A DNA stretch of 56,603 nt, taken from the NCBI GenBank assembly GCA_017410325.1, contig JAFQRA010000012.1, positions 1 to 56,603 on the forward strand, given 5' to 3'. Positions 1 to 8,361 of the stretch are shown here, piece by piece. The DNA is from Clostridia bacterium. Lineage in GTDB: Bacteria > Bacillota > Clostridia > Oscillospirales > Acutalibacteraceae. Within the stretch, counting starts at the first letter, position 1, and each line of letters opens with the position of its first letter. The notes under the pieces were generated by a model that saw nothing but the letters and a program-made list of their open reading frames with translations, did not search any database and had not been told where the DNA came from. The translations under genes were made by a program, and so were the position numbers.

Positions 1-2018
1 CCGCTGATGCGGGAATACATCTTCACTCCATTATTGAAAATATCAATTATTATGCCGACCTTGACAGCATCAGCGAGGCGGAATACAGACAGTTATACTC
101 TCATCTTCACGAGAGCGTTAAGAGTATTACAGAGGGGGACCTGGACGCAAAAATCCTGCTTCGTGTCAAGGTGACTATGCCCGATACAGGCTCCATACCC
201 GAAAGCGAAATAATACAGTATAAAGATAAAAGCATAAAATCCGGTGTTGTATCAATGGCGTCAGATTTATTCAATGAAGAATCAAGCAGAAGGCTTGCTC
301 ATCTGGTCGATTATGTCAGCTCCAACGGTGAGCTGTCGAAGCATATTATCGGATATCATCTTGAAAATAATGAATGGTTTCAGTATCTGTACCGTGAAAA
401 CGGACAGGACTTTTCAAACGCAAACAACGAAAAATTTGCCCGGTGGCTGAAAGTGAAATATCCGACAGACGGGGATTTGCAGATAGCGTGGGGGAATCCT
501 TTCGTGAAGCTTTCCACAGTGACTGTTCCGAATAATCTCCCCGGCAACATTTATGATAACAGCAAGCTGTATAAAGATATTCTCTTTTACTCAACAAAAG
601 CGCAGAAATATGTTGATTATCATCAGTATATCTGTGACCTTACGGCAGCGCGCATTTCTAATCTTGCGCGTATTATCAAAGAGCGGACAGAAAACCGCGC
701 TATCGTAATTTCTTTCTACGGTTATCAGTTTGAACTGTACAGCTCTCTTTCAGGACACCATAATCTGAATTGGCTGCTTTCTGACAAAAATATCGACGGC
801 TTTGCAGGGCCGATCAGTTACAGAGACCGCAACGGAAGTTCATACGCTCCGAATTCACCTGTGGGTGCTACAGGTGCATATATGTCAACGGTTGACTCAA
901 TTCAGCGAAACGGAAAAATATGGTTTCAGGAAAGTGATGAGCGGACATTTATCAATCACACTGATGAGCCGTATGAAGATACTTTTTTAACCCCCATAAG
1001 AAGCCTGAGTGACGTTATTGAAGTTCATAAGCGAGAGCTGGGCGATACCATTATCCACGGCAACGGCTTGTGGGCAATGGATTTATGGGCGAGAGGATGG
1101 CTGGATGATCCGGCAATATGGGAAAACATCGGAAAGTTGTCGAATCTGTATCAGGCATATCAGAACGGGTACGGACAGGCATCTCGGTTCGATGTGGCAC
1201 TTGTTGTAGATGAATATTCGCTTCACCGCATGGCAAATCAAGGTCCTGTTGGTGATGAACTGCTGGGCGAGATGCAGCTTAATCTCTATCACGCAGGACT
1301 CTCAACTTGCTATGTTCAGCTTAAAGATGTGCTTGCGGGACGTGTTGACGATGCAAAACTGTATATCATCACATCTGCGTTTGATATGACGGATGAACAG
1401 ATAGAACAGCTTCAGACAGCACTTCATAAAGACGGCAAGACAACGCTCTTTATGTATAATTTCGGAAGCATGACCACTCAGCAGGCTGAAGCACTCACGG
1501 GTATGGAATTCGAGGTAAATAAATTAAAATCCAAAACCGGAATAAAAATGACAAAGCAGTCTGCCGTTCCGGGTTTGATCAGCGATAATCATACTGCGCG
1601 TATCTCCCGTGCTATGAAGGTTGTCGGCGGACAGACCGAGACTCTCGGTAAATATTCCGACGGCTCTGTCGGTTTTGCAATCAACAGACAGAAAGACTAT
1701 ACCACTATTTATTACGGTGATTCGCTGATTTCAGTCAACAATCTGAAAGCCATTGCACGTGCTTGCGGAATCCATGTTTATTCCGATTCAGAGGATGTGC
1801 TTATGGCAAATCAGAATATGGTGGTATTCCATGCTGTCACGGCAGGAGAGAAGGCCGTCACCTTTGAAGGCAAGACTGATGTATGGGACTATTTTAATAA
1901 TAAATGGTATACAGATGTGGATTCAGTCACATTCTCTGCTCAAATCGGCGAAACAAAATATCTGTTCTACGGTGATAAGGAAGAGATAGAAAATTGGAGC
2001 CTGCCGATTTACAGATAG
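1..2018 (+). CDS. GH42-like beta-galactosidase family protein, 5' truncated
   Basis: The frame is open from base 3 to the TAG at 2016-2018, with no stop upstream of the first internal ATG (171), so the gene starts outside the window. About 672 residues are present. The stretch around LENNEW, followed by FARWLKVKYP and LQIAWGNPF, matches the clan GH-A region of GH42 enzymes, in which the acid/base Glu follows Asn (here the NE of ENNEW). IWFQESDERTF is a reasonable position for the nucleophile Glu. The C-terminal half (VALVVDEYSLHRM onward) resembles the trimerisation/flavodoxin-like domain of GH42, and the end is a small beta domain. Hydrolysis of terminal beta-galactosides or a related glycoside is likely, but substrate cannot be read from the sequence. 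No signal peptide can be judged because the N-terminus is missing. Confidence 0.72.
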   Translation, partial: ADAGIHLHSIIENINYYADLDSISEAEYRQLYSHLHESVKSITEGDLDAKILLRVKVTMPDTGSIPESEIIQYKDKSIKSGVVSMASDLFNEESSRRLAHLVDYVSSNGELSKHIIGYHLENNEWFQYLYRENGQDFSNANNEKFARWLKVKYPTDGDLQIAWGNPFVKLSTVTVPNNLPGNIYDNSKLYKDILFYSTKAQKYVDYHQYICDLTAARISNLARIIKERTENRAIVISFYGYQFELYSSLSGHHNLNWLLSDKNIDGFAGPISYRDRNGSSYAPNSPVGATGAYMSTVDSIQRNGKIWFQESDERTFINHTDEPYEDTFLTPIRSLSDVIEVHKRELGDTIIHGNGLWAMDLWARGWLDDPAIWENIGKLSNLYQAYQNGYGQASRFDVALVVDEYSLHRMANQGPVGDELLGEMQLNLYHAGLSTCYVQLKDVLAGRVDDAKLYIITSAFDMTDEQIEQLQTALHKDGKTTLFMYNFGSMTTQQAEALTGMEFEVNKLKSKTGIKMTKQSAVPGLISDNHTARISRAMKVVGGQTETLGKYSDGSVGFAINRQKDYTTIYYGDSLISVNNLKAIARACGIHVYSDSEDVLMANQNMVVFHAVTAGEKAVTFEGKTDVWDYFNNKWYTDVDSVTFSAQIGETKYLFYGDKEEIENWSLPIYR

Positions 2019-2103
2019 AAACAGGAACAACCGTGAAAGGGTAATGGTGACAAATAAACGAAACGGCCTGCCGGGGTGATTGCCTCGTCAGGCTTTCTAA
2101 TAC

Positions 2104-2137
2104 AATAAAATAAAGGCTGATATCCCATCAGCCTTTA
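2104..2137 (-). terminator. Rho-independent terminator after the broken tRNA-Pro copy
   Basis: A perfect 11-bp stem (TAAAGGCTGAT / ATCAGCCTTTA) with a 5-nt loop lies at 2111-2137. On the minus strand it is followed by TTTTATTG. It sits four bases beyond the CCA end of the tRNA-like fragment and is nearly the same hairpin as the one at 2333-2357. Confidence 0.85.
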
Positions 2138-2140
2138 TTT

Positions 2141-2310
2141 TGGTCGGAGTGAAGAGACTCGAACTCCCGACATCCCTACCTCTTGCGGTGCCCAAAATTG
2201 TTTGCTCGCTATTCGCTTCGCACAATTTTGACCGCTGCGCCATTTCAGCCTCCCTTCATCCGCCACAGGCGGCGGTCGGCTTCAATGCCCAAAGCAGGTG
2301 CCCTGCTTTG
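2141..2310 (-). pseudogene. Broken tRNA-Pro copy (intact 3' third, disrupted 5' part)
   Basis: Bases 2141-2175 are identical to 2362-2396, which is the CCA, acceptor 3' strand and T arm of the intact tRNA-Pro next door. Beyond 2175 the match stops. In place of the anticodon and D arms there is a long hairpin (GCGGT plus CAAAATTGT at 2185-2201 pairing with ACAATTTTG plus ACCGC at 2222-2235). A second hairpin, CAAAGCAGG / CCTGCTTTG at 2290-2310, begins with the same CCCAAAGCAGG found in the anticodon arm of the intact gene. No good 5' acceptor partner for CACTCCG was found, so I call it a duplicated and rearranged tRNA gene that probably does not give a functional tRNA. A tRNA with an unusual insertion is the less likely alternative. 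Confidence 0.6.
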
Positions 2311-2324
2311 CTCGCAGGATGTTG

Positions 2325-2357
2325 CAAAAAATAAAGGCTGATAATCAACCAGCCTTT
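2325..2357 (-). terminator. Rho-independent terminator after tRNA-Pro
   Basis: AAAGGCTG (2333-2340) pairs with CAGCCTTT (2350-2357). On the minus strand the hairpin is followed by ATTTTTTG. It lies four bases after the CCA end of the intact tRNA-Pro and is a sister copy of the terminator at 2104-2137. Confidence 0.8.
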
Positions 2358-2361
2358 GTTT

Positions 2362-2437
2362 TGGTCGGAGTGAAGAGACTCGAACTCCCGACATCCTGCT
2401 CCCAAAGCAGGCGCGCTACCAACTGCGCTACACCCCG
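2362..2437 (-). tRNA. tRNA-Pro (anticodon TGG)
   Basis: Read on the minus strand, a complete cloverleaf of 76 nt can be drawn. The acceptor stem is CGGGGTG / CACTCCG with one G-T pair. The D arm is GCGC...GCGC and the anticodon stem is CCTGC / GCAGG around the loop TTTGGGA, which gives anticodon TGG. The T arm has the TTCGAGT loop, the discriminator base is A, and the CCA is encoded. It should read CCA and, by wobble, other proline codons. Upstream on the minus strand (2438-2590) is an AT-rich stretch with short palindromes such as ATTGCTTCGCAAT and no protein gene; I could not pick a convincing promoter there. Confidence 0.95.
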
Positions 2438-2590
2438 ATATAAATATCTTACGGTATTTTCGATATATTGCTTCGCAATTCGATATATTTTTTAAATATA
2501 TGCTTTTGGCTAATATTTAAAAGATACGATATGTGCTTACGCACACGAACAATACAACGAAATTTATTATATTAAATAAAAACAGATGTG

Positions 2591-3787
2591 TCAAGCGGTT
2601 GCGGCGTTTTTGCCGGCGAGTCTGCCGCTGGCAAAAGCCCAGGCGAGGTTAAAGCCGCCGCAGGCGCCGTCAACGTCGAGAATTTCACCGCAGGCGTACA
2701 GGTTGGCAACTGTTTTCGACATCATTGTGTGTGCGTCAAACTGCCTTACGTCTGCACCGCCTTTTGTAATCTGTGCATCATTGAAGCTTTTTGTGCCTTT
2801 GAGCGTGAGGGTGAAGCCCTTGAGCTCCAGGGCAATTTTTTTTGCGCTTTCTTCGCTGATTTCCTTTGCGGTTTTCGGAAGGAAGCCGAGCGCTGATTTA
2901 ATTACCGCCGTGCCGAGTGCCTTGGGCACAAGACCGCCGAGCAGGTATTCGCAGCCAAGGCCGGGATTGTGCTTTGCGGCAGCAAAAACGGCCGATTTTG
3001 CCTTTTTTACATCAAAATCGGGAAGAAGGTCTATTGTGAGGATAGCCTTTTTATCGGGGCAGACAAAGCGGCTTAAATCCATTGCCGCTATGCCCGAAAT
3101 GCCGTAATCGGTAAAAAGGATTTCTCCCTTTGCTTCACCGCCCGTTGAAAGTGTGAGCTTTGCCGAGGCACGCACACCCTTGAGCGCTTTTATCTTTGCT
3201 GTGTCGGTTACAAGCTGGACAAGTGCAGGCGCAAGCGGTGTTATACTATGCCCGAAGTTTTTGAGCAGGGGATATCCGCTGCCGTCACTTCCCTGTGCAG
3301 GGGAGGATTTTCCGCCGCAGGCAATGATAATCTTTTTGGCGGAATATTCGCCGTTTATATTGAAAATACTGTTAGTTTTTTTTATTGTACTTACCTTATA
3401 ATCGCAGAAAAACTGCACACCCAGTCTTTCGCACTCGAAACGAAGTGCATCGAGCACGCTTGCGGCAGTATTGCTCAGCGGATAAAGCCTGCCCTCGCCG
3501 TCTGCACGGGTAAAAAGCCCCATTGATTCAAAAAAATCAATCAGGCTTTCTGCGTTATATTCGGTTAAGGCGTGCCGTGCAAAACTGCGGTTTGTGTAAG
3601 CGTGCGTGTCGGCGTTCAGATTGCCGAGGTTACAGCGGCCGTTGCCCGTTGCGAGTATCTTTTTGCCGACTCTCGGCAGATGCTCAAAAACAGCAACGGA
3701 TTTTTGAGGTGCTGTCCTCTTTGCCTCAATCGCCGCCGCAAGTCCGCTTGCACCTGCGCCGATTATCGCGATGTCGTAAGCTTTCAT
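2591..3787 (-). CDS. BaiN/HI0933-family FAD-dependent oxidoreductase
   Basis: This 398-residue cytoplasmic flavoprotein has the Rossmann FAD-binding start IAIIGAGASGLAAAIEA at residues 6-22. It also has the family signature GKKILATGNGRCNLGN around residues 42-57 and a late second FAD contact, ACGEILDVDGACGGFN, near the C-terminus. These identify the HI0933/YhiN/BaiN family, whose members reduce double bonds (BaiN acts on bile-acid intermediates in gut Clostridia) or have unknown substrates; the substrate here is not evident. Length is normal for the family (about 400). It is the last gene of a leftward run, six bases after the phosphatase-like gene, and starts at ATG 3787 with an AAGG-type ribosome site. 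Confidence 0.88.
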   Translation of the reverse strand: MKAYDIAIIGAGASGLAAAIEAKRTAPQKSVAVFEHLPRVGKKILATGNGRCNLGNLNADTHAYTNRSFARHALTEYNAESLIDFFESMGLFTRADGEGRLYPLSNTAASVLDALRFECERLGVQFFCDYKVSTIKKTNSIFNINGEYSAKKIIIACGGKSSPAQGSDGSGYPLLKNFGHSITPLAPALVQLVTDTAKIKALKGVRASAKLTLSTGGEAKGEILFTDYGISGIAAMDLSRFVCPDKKAILTIDLLPDFDVKKAKSAVFAAAKHNPGLGCEYLLGGLVPKALGTAVIKSALGFLPKTAKEISEESAKKIALELKGFTLTLKGTKSFNDAQITKGGADVRQFDAHTMMSKTVANLYACGEILDVDGACGGFNLAWAFASGRLAGKNAATA

Positions 3788-3793
3788 TGCGCC

Positions 3794-4594
3794 TTATATT
3801 ACTCCGTAAAAGTGAATAATGTTCATATCCTCAGGCATTTCAAGCCCGTGTCCGCCCGATTCGCCGTCAATTTCGTGGCAGCCGTGGTCGGGCGCATAGC
3901 CGATAAGCGTGGTGTGGTTTTTCCAGTTTTCTCTGACAGCATCTGCAAGCAATTTAAATGCCGCCGAGTTGTGTCGAAGCGCCTCAATTGCCTCTTTGCC
4001 CTCGGGGCTGACCTTGTGCATCACGCTGTCGTAATTGCCGTTGTAAACACAGATAAGGTCGTATTTATCTTCCTTTATAAGCTCAACCGCCTTGGCGTTG
4101 GCTTCGTCGGGGGTGCTGACGATAAAGTAATCCATTTCCCTTTCAAGGAAGATTTTTGACATACTGTCCTCACCCGTGGAAACGATGCAGGGCTTTTTGC
4201 CTGCACGGATAAGCGCATCAAAAACACTGTCCGTTTTTACAACGGGCTTGCGGTATGCCTTTATTCCGTGTACGTCGGGTGTTGCGCCCGTGTACATTGT
4301 TGCAAAGCAAACGGGTGTAACGCTTGGCATAACGGTTTTCAGCGGCAGAGTGAGCTGAGTGTTGAGCATTACGGGCTGAAAAATATCGGTGTATTTGCCG
4401 AAAAGCCAGAGTGCCACCGCATCGGGGTTATATATCAGCACGCGGTCAATGTTCCTGCCGTGAGTGAAATCTTTCATTATTTCAAGCGCAGGCTCAGCCT
4501 GCTTCGGGGCTTCAACACCCAGCGCAGCTGTTAACGCCGCGGCAATACCCGTAAGTCTGAGCGGACAAAAAAGCTCGTTAAGCAAATCAGCCAT
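3794..4594 (-). CDS. Alkaline-phosphatase-superfamily protein (NPP-like phosphodiesterase)
   Basis: The 266-residue protein has the hallmarks of nucleotide pyrophosphatase/phosphodiesterase-type enzymes. These are an early metal-binding Asp (YNPDA, D58), the nucleophile segment MPSVTPVCFATMYTG (T93 in the nucleophile position) followed by ATPDVHGI, a DSVMHKV Asp/His pair, and a C-terminal APDHGCHE plus GGHG metal site. It is shorter than typical NPP proteins, has no signal peptide and should act in the cytoplasm. The substrate is unknown. It lies 12 bases after the GT8-VTT gene and 6 bases before the flavoprotein gene, so all three are probably cotranscribed. Confidence 0.78.
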   Translation of the reverse strand: MADLLNELFCPLRLTGIAAALTAALGVEAPKQAEPALEIMKDFTHGRNIDRVLIYNPDAVALWLFGKYTDIFQPVMLNTQLTLPLKTVMPSVTPVCFATMYTGATPDVHGIKAYRKPVVKTDSVFDALIRAGKKPCIVSTGEDSMSKIFLEREMDYFIVSTPDEANAKAVELIKEDKYDLICVYNGNYDSVMHKVSPEGKEAIEALRHNSAAFKLLADAVRENWKNHTTLIGYAPDHGCHEIDGESGGHGLEMPEDMNIIHFYGVI

Positions 4595-4606
4595 TGAAAT
4601 CAGTCC

Positions 4607-6160
4607 TTATTTTTTCAGTTTCTTATCCGTATATTTTTTGTAGATAAATCCGCCTATAAGCGCGAGCACGAGCGTTGCAAGGAAAATCAGCGCAGAAATG
4701 AGATACTGCTTTTCCGCAAGCGTTGAGCCGCACAGGGTTGATGAGAGCACCGACGGAATTCTGGCAATAAACGTAAGCACCAGAAACGGCACCACCTTGA
4801 CGTTCATCATACCCACAAGGTAGGTCAGGCCGTCCTTCGGCGAGCCCGGTATGAGGTAGAAGAAAAACAGGAGAGCATAGGTTTTGTCCGAATTTTTGAA
4901 AAGCGATATGAGCTGTAAATTGTTCGCCGGAAGGAAGCATTCGACAAACGCTCTGCCGAAACGCCTTGTCAGCGCAAGAATTATCAGCGTGCCGATAAAA
5001 TTACCTATAAGGCAGTACAGCATACCGAGGCCTGCTCCCCACGCGTAGCCCGAGCCGATTTCAAGCGGCTCAGCGGGAATAATTTTAATCATCGTCTGAA
5101 CGCTTCGTATGATAATGAAAACAAGCTCGTCATACGGGCCGAATTGGTCCAGCCAGTTGCGAAGCAGTACGGGGTCGCCGATTACCTTTACAACCTCGCG
5201 GCCGAGGAAAACCCAGCAGAGTATGCAGGCGGTGATTACGGCAAGAACACCGAGAATAAGTATCTTCTGGCGGTTGTTGGGGCGGACTATGCCGTGAATT
5301 GCTTTAAGCTGAGCCTTCCATTTACCCACGGGTGCAGGCCCCTTGTCCTTCACCTCGGGGTAAAACCTGTCAAGCACGCCCTTGTAACCCTTCAGCCACG
5401 GCTTATGTCTGCCGTTGTAGTGGATGATTGCCGTTTTTTCGGCAACATCGTCAAGCGTGAACTCTTTTTTTGTGCGGGCGAAAACACGCTCGTCGAGGTT
5501 GTAAATTTTTTCGTCAATAAGTTTGATTTTTCCGCAGAAGAGTATGTTCGTCAAATCCTGGTCGCCGAGCCACAGGCGCTGTATGGTTGCTTCAAGCGTG
5601 TCAAGCACCTTTTTTAAAGTGAAATCACGGCGGATTGCCGCAAGATTCATCAGCAGTACGCCTGAATTGAAATAGAGCGTGTTGTCCTGAGTGCCGAGCC
5701 TTATGTTGTTTGCTAAATTAATAAGGCGGTGCGTGTGGCTTGCGGCGGCAATATAATTATCGTCAAGCCGCTGGCTATAAAATTCGGTGAGCGGTCGGCG
5801 GATAATTATATCCGGGTCGAGGTAAAGACAGCGGTCAAGCTCCTCGGGCAGATAGTGGAACGCCATAATGCGGTAAAACGATTCCTGCGGCAAGCGGGCA
5901 AGCACGGGTGTGTTTTCAAACCAGTTTTCGGTAATGAAAATGCTGTGCACGGCAATGCCGTACTTGTCGGCGTGTGCACGAATCCGTGTCAGCTCCTCTT
6001 CGCCGAGTGATGAGTGGGCAATAAAGAGGTTGGTTTTAACACCCCTGTTGCTCTCACCGTATGAGGAGAGCATAACACACAAGGGCTCAACGTACTTTTT
6101 GTCCACCGTGACAAGAAGATTTATGTCTTTATTCAGTTGAGTATTATTGTTGTTACTCAT
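4607..6160 (-). CDS. GT8 glycosyltransferase fused to a VTT/DedA (TVP38/TMEM64) membrane domain
   Basis: Residues 1-280 form a GT8 domain: INLLVTVDKKYVEPLCVML at the start, the DxD metal site in YLDPDIIIRR (D115, D117), FNSGVLLMNL around 164-173, and the late IIHYNGRHKPW motif. Residues 300-517 form a multi-spanning VTT domain with hydrophobic segments from about 303, the re-entrant region IKIIPAEPLEIGSGYAWG, and the family motif LIPGSPKDGLTY near 438-447. GT8 enzymes move sugars from nucleotide sugars; VTT proteins are linked to lipid scrambling. A single reading frame without a break covers both, so the sequence shows a real fusion and not two genes. The protein may glycosylate a lipid-linked acceptor at the membrane, which is inference. 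It is first in a three-gene leftward run. Confidence 0.88.
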   Translation of the reverse strand: MSNNNNTQLNKDINLLVTVDKKYVEPLCVMLSSYGESNRGVKTNLFIAHSSLGEEELTRIRAHADKYGIAVHSIFITENWFENTPVLARLPQESFYRIMAFHYLPEELDRCLYLDPDIIIRRPLTEFYSQRLDDNYIAAASHTHRLINLANNIRLGTQDNTLYFNSGVLLMNLAAIRRDFTLKKVLDTLEATIQRLWLGDQDLTNILFCGKIKLIDEKIYNLDERVFARTKKEFTLDDVAEKTAIIHYNGRHKPWLKGYKGVLDRFYPEVKDKGPAPVGKWKAQLKAIHGIVRPNNRQKILILGVLAVITACILCWVFLGREVVKVIGDPVLLRNWLDQFGPYDELVFIIIRSVQTMIKIIPAEPLEIGSGYAWGAGLGMLYCLIGNFIGTLIILALTRRFGRAFVECFLPANNLQLISLFKNSDKTYALLFFFYLIPGSPKDGLTYLVGMMNVKVVPFLVLTFIARIPSVLSSTLCGSTLAEKQYLISALIFLATLVLALIGGFIYKKYTDKKLKK

Positions 6161-6191
6161 TCCTGTTACCTTCTGTAGGTTGAAGTGGGTT

Positions 6192-6221
6192 TGTATAACA
6201 GATGATAGTGAAAAATTTCAA
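6192..6221 (-). promoter_or_regulatory. Probable promoter of the GT8-VTT operon
   Basis: On the minus strand TTGAAA (6221-6216) is followed after 18 bases by TATACA (6197-6192), about 30 bases upstream of the GT8-VTT start. Confidence 0.5.
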
Positions 6222-6249
6222 AGACAAAACTAAAGAAATGTTAAAATAA

Positions 6250-6309
6250 AATTAAAATCGGAGCGAAGCGACCTTTAATTTTACATTTTGCACTTTGCGT
6301 TTTGCATTT
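6250..6309. repeat. Interspersed palindromic element, copy A (partial)
   Basis: It contains ATCGGAGCGAAGCGACC followed by TTTAATTTTACATTTTGC and further TTTTGCA-type units. The same modules occur at 13708-13826, 21950-22008 and 28066-28182. This copy has only the right half (no GGGAGGGC hairpin). It runs up to the serS stop codon. Confidence 0.75.
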
Positions 6310-7579
6310 ATTTTATGATGTCACAGCCCATATACGGACGGAGTACCTCGGGAACGGTGATTGAGCCGTCCTCGTTCTGGTAGTTTTCAAGAATAGCGGC
6401 AACCGTTCTGCCGATTGCTACGCCTGAGCCGTTGAGTGTGTGAACAAGCTGTGCCTTGTCCTTGGGTGTTTTCTTGAAGCGGATAGCTGCTCTGCGTGCC
6501 TGGAAATCCTCAAAGTTGGAGCAGGAGGAAATTTCAACGTAGCGGTTGTAGGAGGGCATCCATACTTCTACGTCATAGGTCTTTGCAGAGGAGAAGCCGA
6601 TATCGCCCGAGCTGAGCGCAACAACTCTGTGAGGCAGACCGAGAAGCTGAAGCACACGCTCTGCGTCGTTTGTGAGAGATTCAAGCTCATCGTAAGAGGT
6701 TTCGGGGTCAACAAACTTAACAAGCTCAACCTTGTTGAACTGGTGCTGACGGATAAGGCCTCTTGTGTCACGGCCTGCGCTGCCCGCCTCTGCACGGAAG
6801 CAAGCGGAGTATGCACAGTATTTGATGGGCAGCTTTTCTCCGTCAAGAATTTCGTTGCGGTGCATATTCGTAACGGGAACCTCGGCTGTGGGAATGAGGA
6901 AATAGTCCTCTCTCTCAAGTCTGAAAGCGTCCTCTTCAAACTTGGGAAGCTGGCCTGTGCCTGTCATTGAAGCACGGTTAACCATAAAGGGCGGGAAAAT
7001 TTCCGTGTAGCCGTGTTCTGTATGTGTGTTGAGGAAGAAATTGATGATTGAGCGCTCAAGCTTTGCGCCTGCAGCCTTGTAGAAGTGGAAGCGTGCGCCT
7101 GTAACCTTTGCGGCTGTTTCGGGGTCAAGAATATCAAGGTCTGCACCCAAATCCCAGTGTGCCTTGGGCTCAAAATCGAATTGCTTAGGCTCACCCCAGC
7201 GGCGGATTTCAACGTTTTCGCTGTCGTCCTTGCCGATGGGAGTTTTATCGCTGGGGATGTTGGGGAACTCGTACATTATCTTCTGCTGCTGTTCCTCAAG
7301 CTGTGCAACCTCAGCGTCACCCTTCTTGACCTCTTCCTTAATTTCGTTCATTCTTGCCATAATTGCGGAGATATCGCCGCCCTCTTTCTTGATTCGGGGG
7401 ATATCCTTGCTTGCGGCATTCTGTTCCTGCTTGAGAAGGTCGTTCTTCGCTGTGATTTCACGGCGCTTCACGTCTATTGCAAGCACCTCGTCAACAAGAG
7501 CGTCCATATCCTTGTTACGGGTTTTCATAGCGTCCTTTACACGCTGGGGGTTTTCGCGGATTACTTTGATATCAAGCAT
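6308..7579 (-). CDS. serS: Seryl-tRNA synthetase
   Basis: The protein has 423 residues, normal for bacterial SerRS. The N-terminal 110 residues form the long helical tRNA-binding arm ([20 protein letters not shown], then a second charged helix). The class II core follows, with motif 2 around [20 protein letters not shown] and motif 3 in [19 protein letters not shown] near the C-terminus. It charges tRNA-Ser (and tRNA-Sec if present) in the cytoplasm. It starts at ATG 7579 after AAAGGAC, 29 bases downstream of the Nif3-like gene and in the same direction. No T-box leader is visible in that short gap, so expression probably depends on the rhaA-side promoter or one inside the upstream genes. Confidence 0.97.
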   Translation of the reverse strand: MLDIKVIRENPQRVKDAMKTRNKDMDALVDEVLAIDVKRREITAKNDLLKQEQNAASKDIPRIKKEGGDISAIMARMNEIKEEVKKGDAEVAQLEEQQQKIMYEFPNIPSDKTPIGKDDSENVEIRRWGEPKQFDFEPKAHWDLGADLDILDPETAAKVTGARFHFYKAAGAKLERSIINFFLNTHTEHGYTEIFPPFMVNRASMTGTGQLPKFEEDAFRLEREDYFLIPTAEVPVTNMHRNEILDGEKLPIKYCAYSACFRAEAGSAGRDTRGLIRQHQFNKVELVKFVDPETSYDELESLTNDAERVLQLLGLPHRVVALSSGDIGFSSAKTYDVEVWMPSYNRYVEISSCSNFEDFQARRAAIRFKKTPKDKAQLVHTLNGSGVAIGRTVAAILENYQNEDGSITVPEVLRPYMGCDIIK

Positions 7580-7608
7580 TTTTACAAGTCCTTTCGGTTT
7601 GTTAATAA

Positions 7609-8358
7609 TCAGTAATATTTAACGGGATTTTTCTGTTCAACAAGAACAAAGTCAACGTCCGTAAATTTTTCTTTTAATTTTTCGGTAAGCGGCTTCATCG
7701 ACGGGTTTTCCGTTTCAAAGTGGCCTGCGGCAATTACCGTCATGCCGCTGTCAGCCGCATCAATAAATACGTGGTGCGACAAATCGCCCGTGATGAAGGC
7801 GTCGGCTTTGCCGATTGCCTCGCAGACAAGCGAGCTTGCCGAGCCGCCACAAAGGGCAACCCTTGTTATCGTTTTGCCCGAATCGGCAAGGCGCAGGTGA
7901 CAGCCGAGCTTTTCCTTAACGAGAAGAGCTAACTCCTCGCCCGTCATCGGCTCAACCTCGGCAATCCGTGCCATTGCAGTGCCTTCAAGCTCAAACGGCT
8001 GAACGTTTTCAAAGCCGAGCAGCCCGGCAAGAGTGTCGTTTACGCCGCCGTCGGCCGAATCCCAGCAGGTGTGTGCGCTGACAACGGAAATATCGTTTGT
8101 CAGCAAATCGTAAACCACGCTGCCCGCCGTGATTTTTTTCAGCGGTGAAAAAATTACGGGGTGGTGGGTAACTGCCATATCGGCGCCTGCTGCCTTCGCC
8201 GCTTCAACAGTTTCCTTTGTGGCGTCAAGCATAACGGCAACGGTGCTTACCTGCCTTTCGGGGTCGCCGAGAAGAAGACCGCTGTTGTCCCAGCTTTCCT
8301 GCGTTTCAAACGGGGCAAAGGAATTTATATATTCGTATATTTCTCTGACGGTGGGCAT
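7609..8358 (-). CDS. Nif3-like dinuclear metal centre protein
   Basis: The 249-residue protein shows the NIF3/YbgI/YqfO pattern: the metal ligands VTHHPVIF (residues 62-69), the [14 protein letters not shown] segment, and the C-terminal GHFETE ligand pair. The family forms toroidal hexamers with two metal ions per subunit. It is often annotated as GTP cyclohydrolase I type 2, but its cellular role is still unclear. It is the short form, lacking the inserted PII-like domain of the longer Bacillus type. It begins 3 bases after the rhaA stop, with GAGGGG as ribosome site inside the end of rhaA, so translation is likely coupled. Confidence 0.93.
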   Translation of the reverse strand: MPTVREIYEYINSFAPFETQESWDNSGLLLGDPERQVSTVAVMLDATKETVEAAKAAGADMAVTHHPVIFSPLKKITAGSVVYDLLTNDISVVSAHTCWDSADGGVNDTLAGLLGFENVQPFELEGTAMARIAEVEPMTGEELALLVKEKLGCHLRLADSGKTITRVALCGGSASSLVCEAIGKADAFITGDLSHHVFIDAADSGMTVIAAGHFETENPSMKPLTEKLKEKFTDVDFVLVEQKNPVKYY

Positions 8359-8361
8359 CGC

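Noticed and set aside
2140-2495. Short plus-strand frames with a repeated GVKRLELPTS peptide
   Set aside because: These are translations of the antisense strand of the tRNA-Pro gene and its duplicate, not proteins.
2586-3107. Open frames on the plus strand across the BaiN-type gene, up to 173 codons
   Set aside because: They lie fully antisense to a gene with clear FAD motifs and give low-complexity protein without known features.
3572-4159. A 195-codon plus-strand frame spanning the junction of two minus-strand genes
   Set aside because: It crosses the boundary of the phosphatase-like and flavoprotein genes, both intact, and its translation is unlike any protein family I know.
7580-7608. 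A T-box riboswitch ahead of serS, and likewise ahead of leuS (25604-25637)
   Set aside because: Both gaps are about 30 bases, too short for a T-box, and no AGGGTGGNACCGCG-like box is present.
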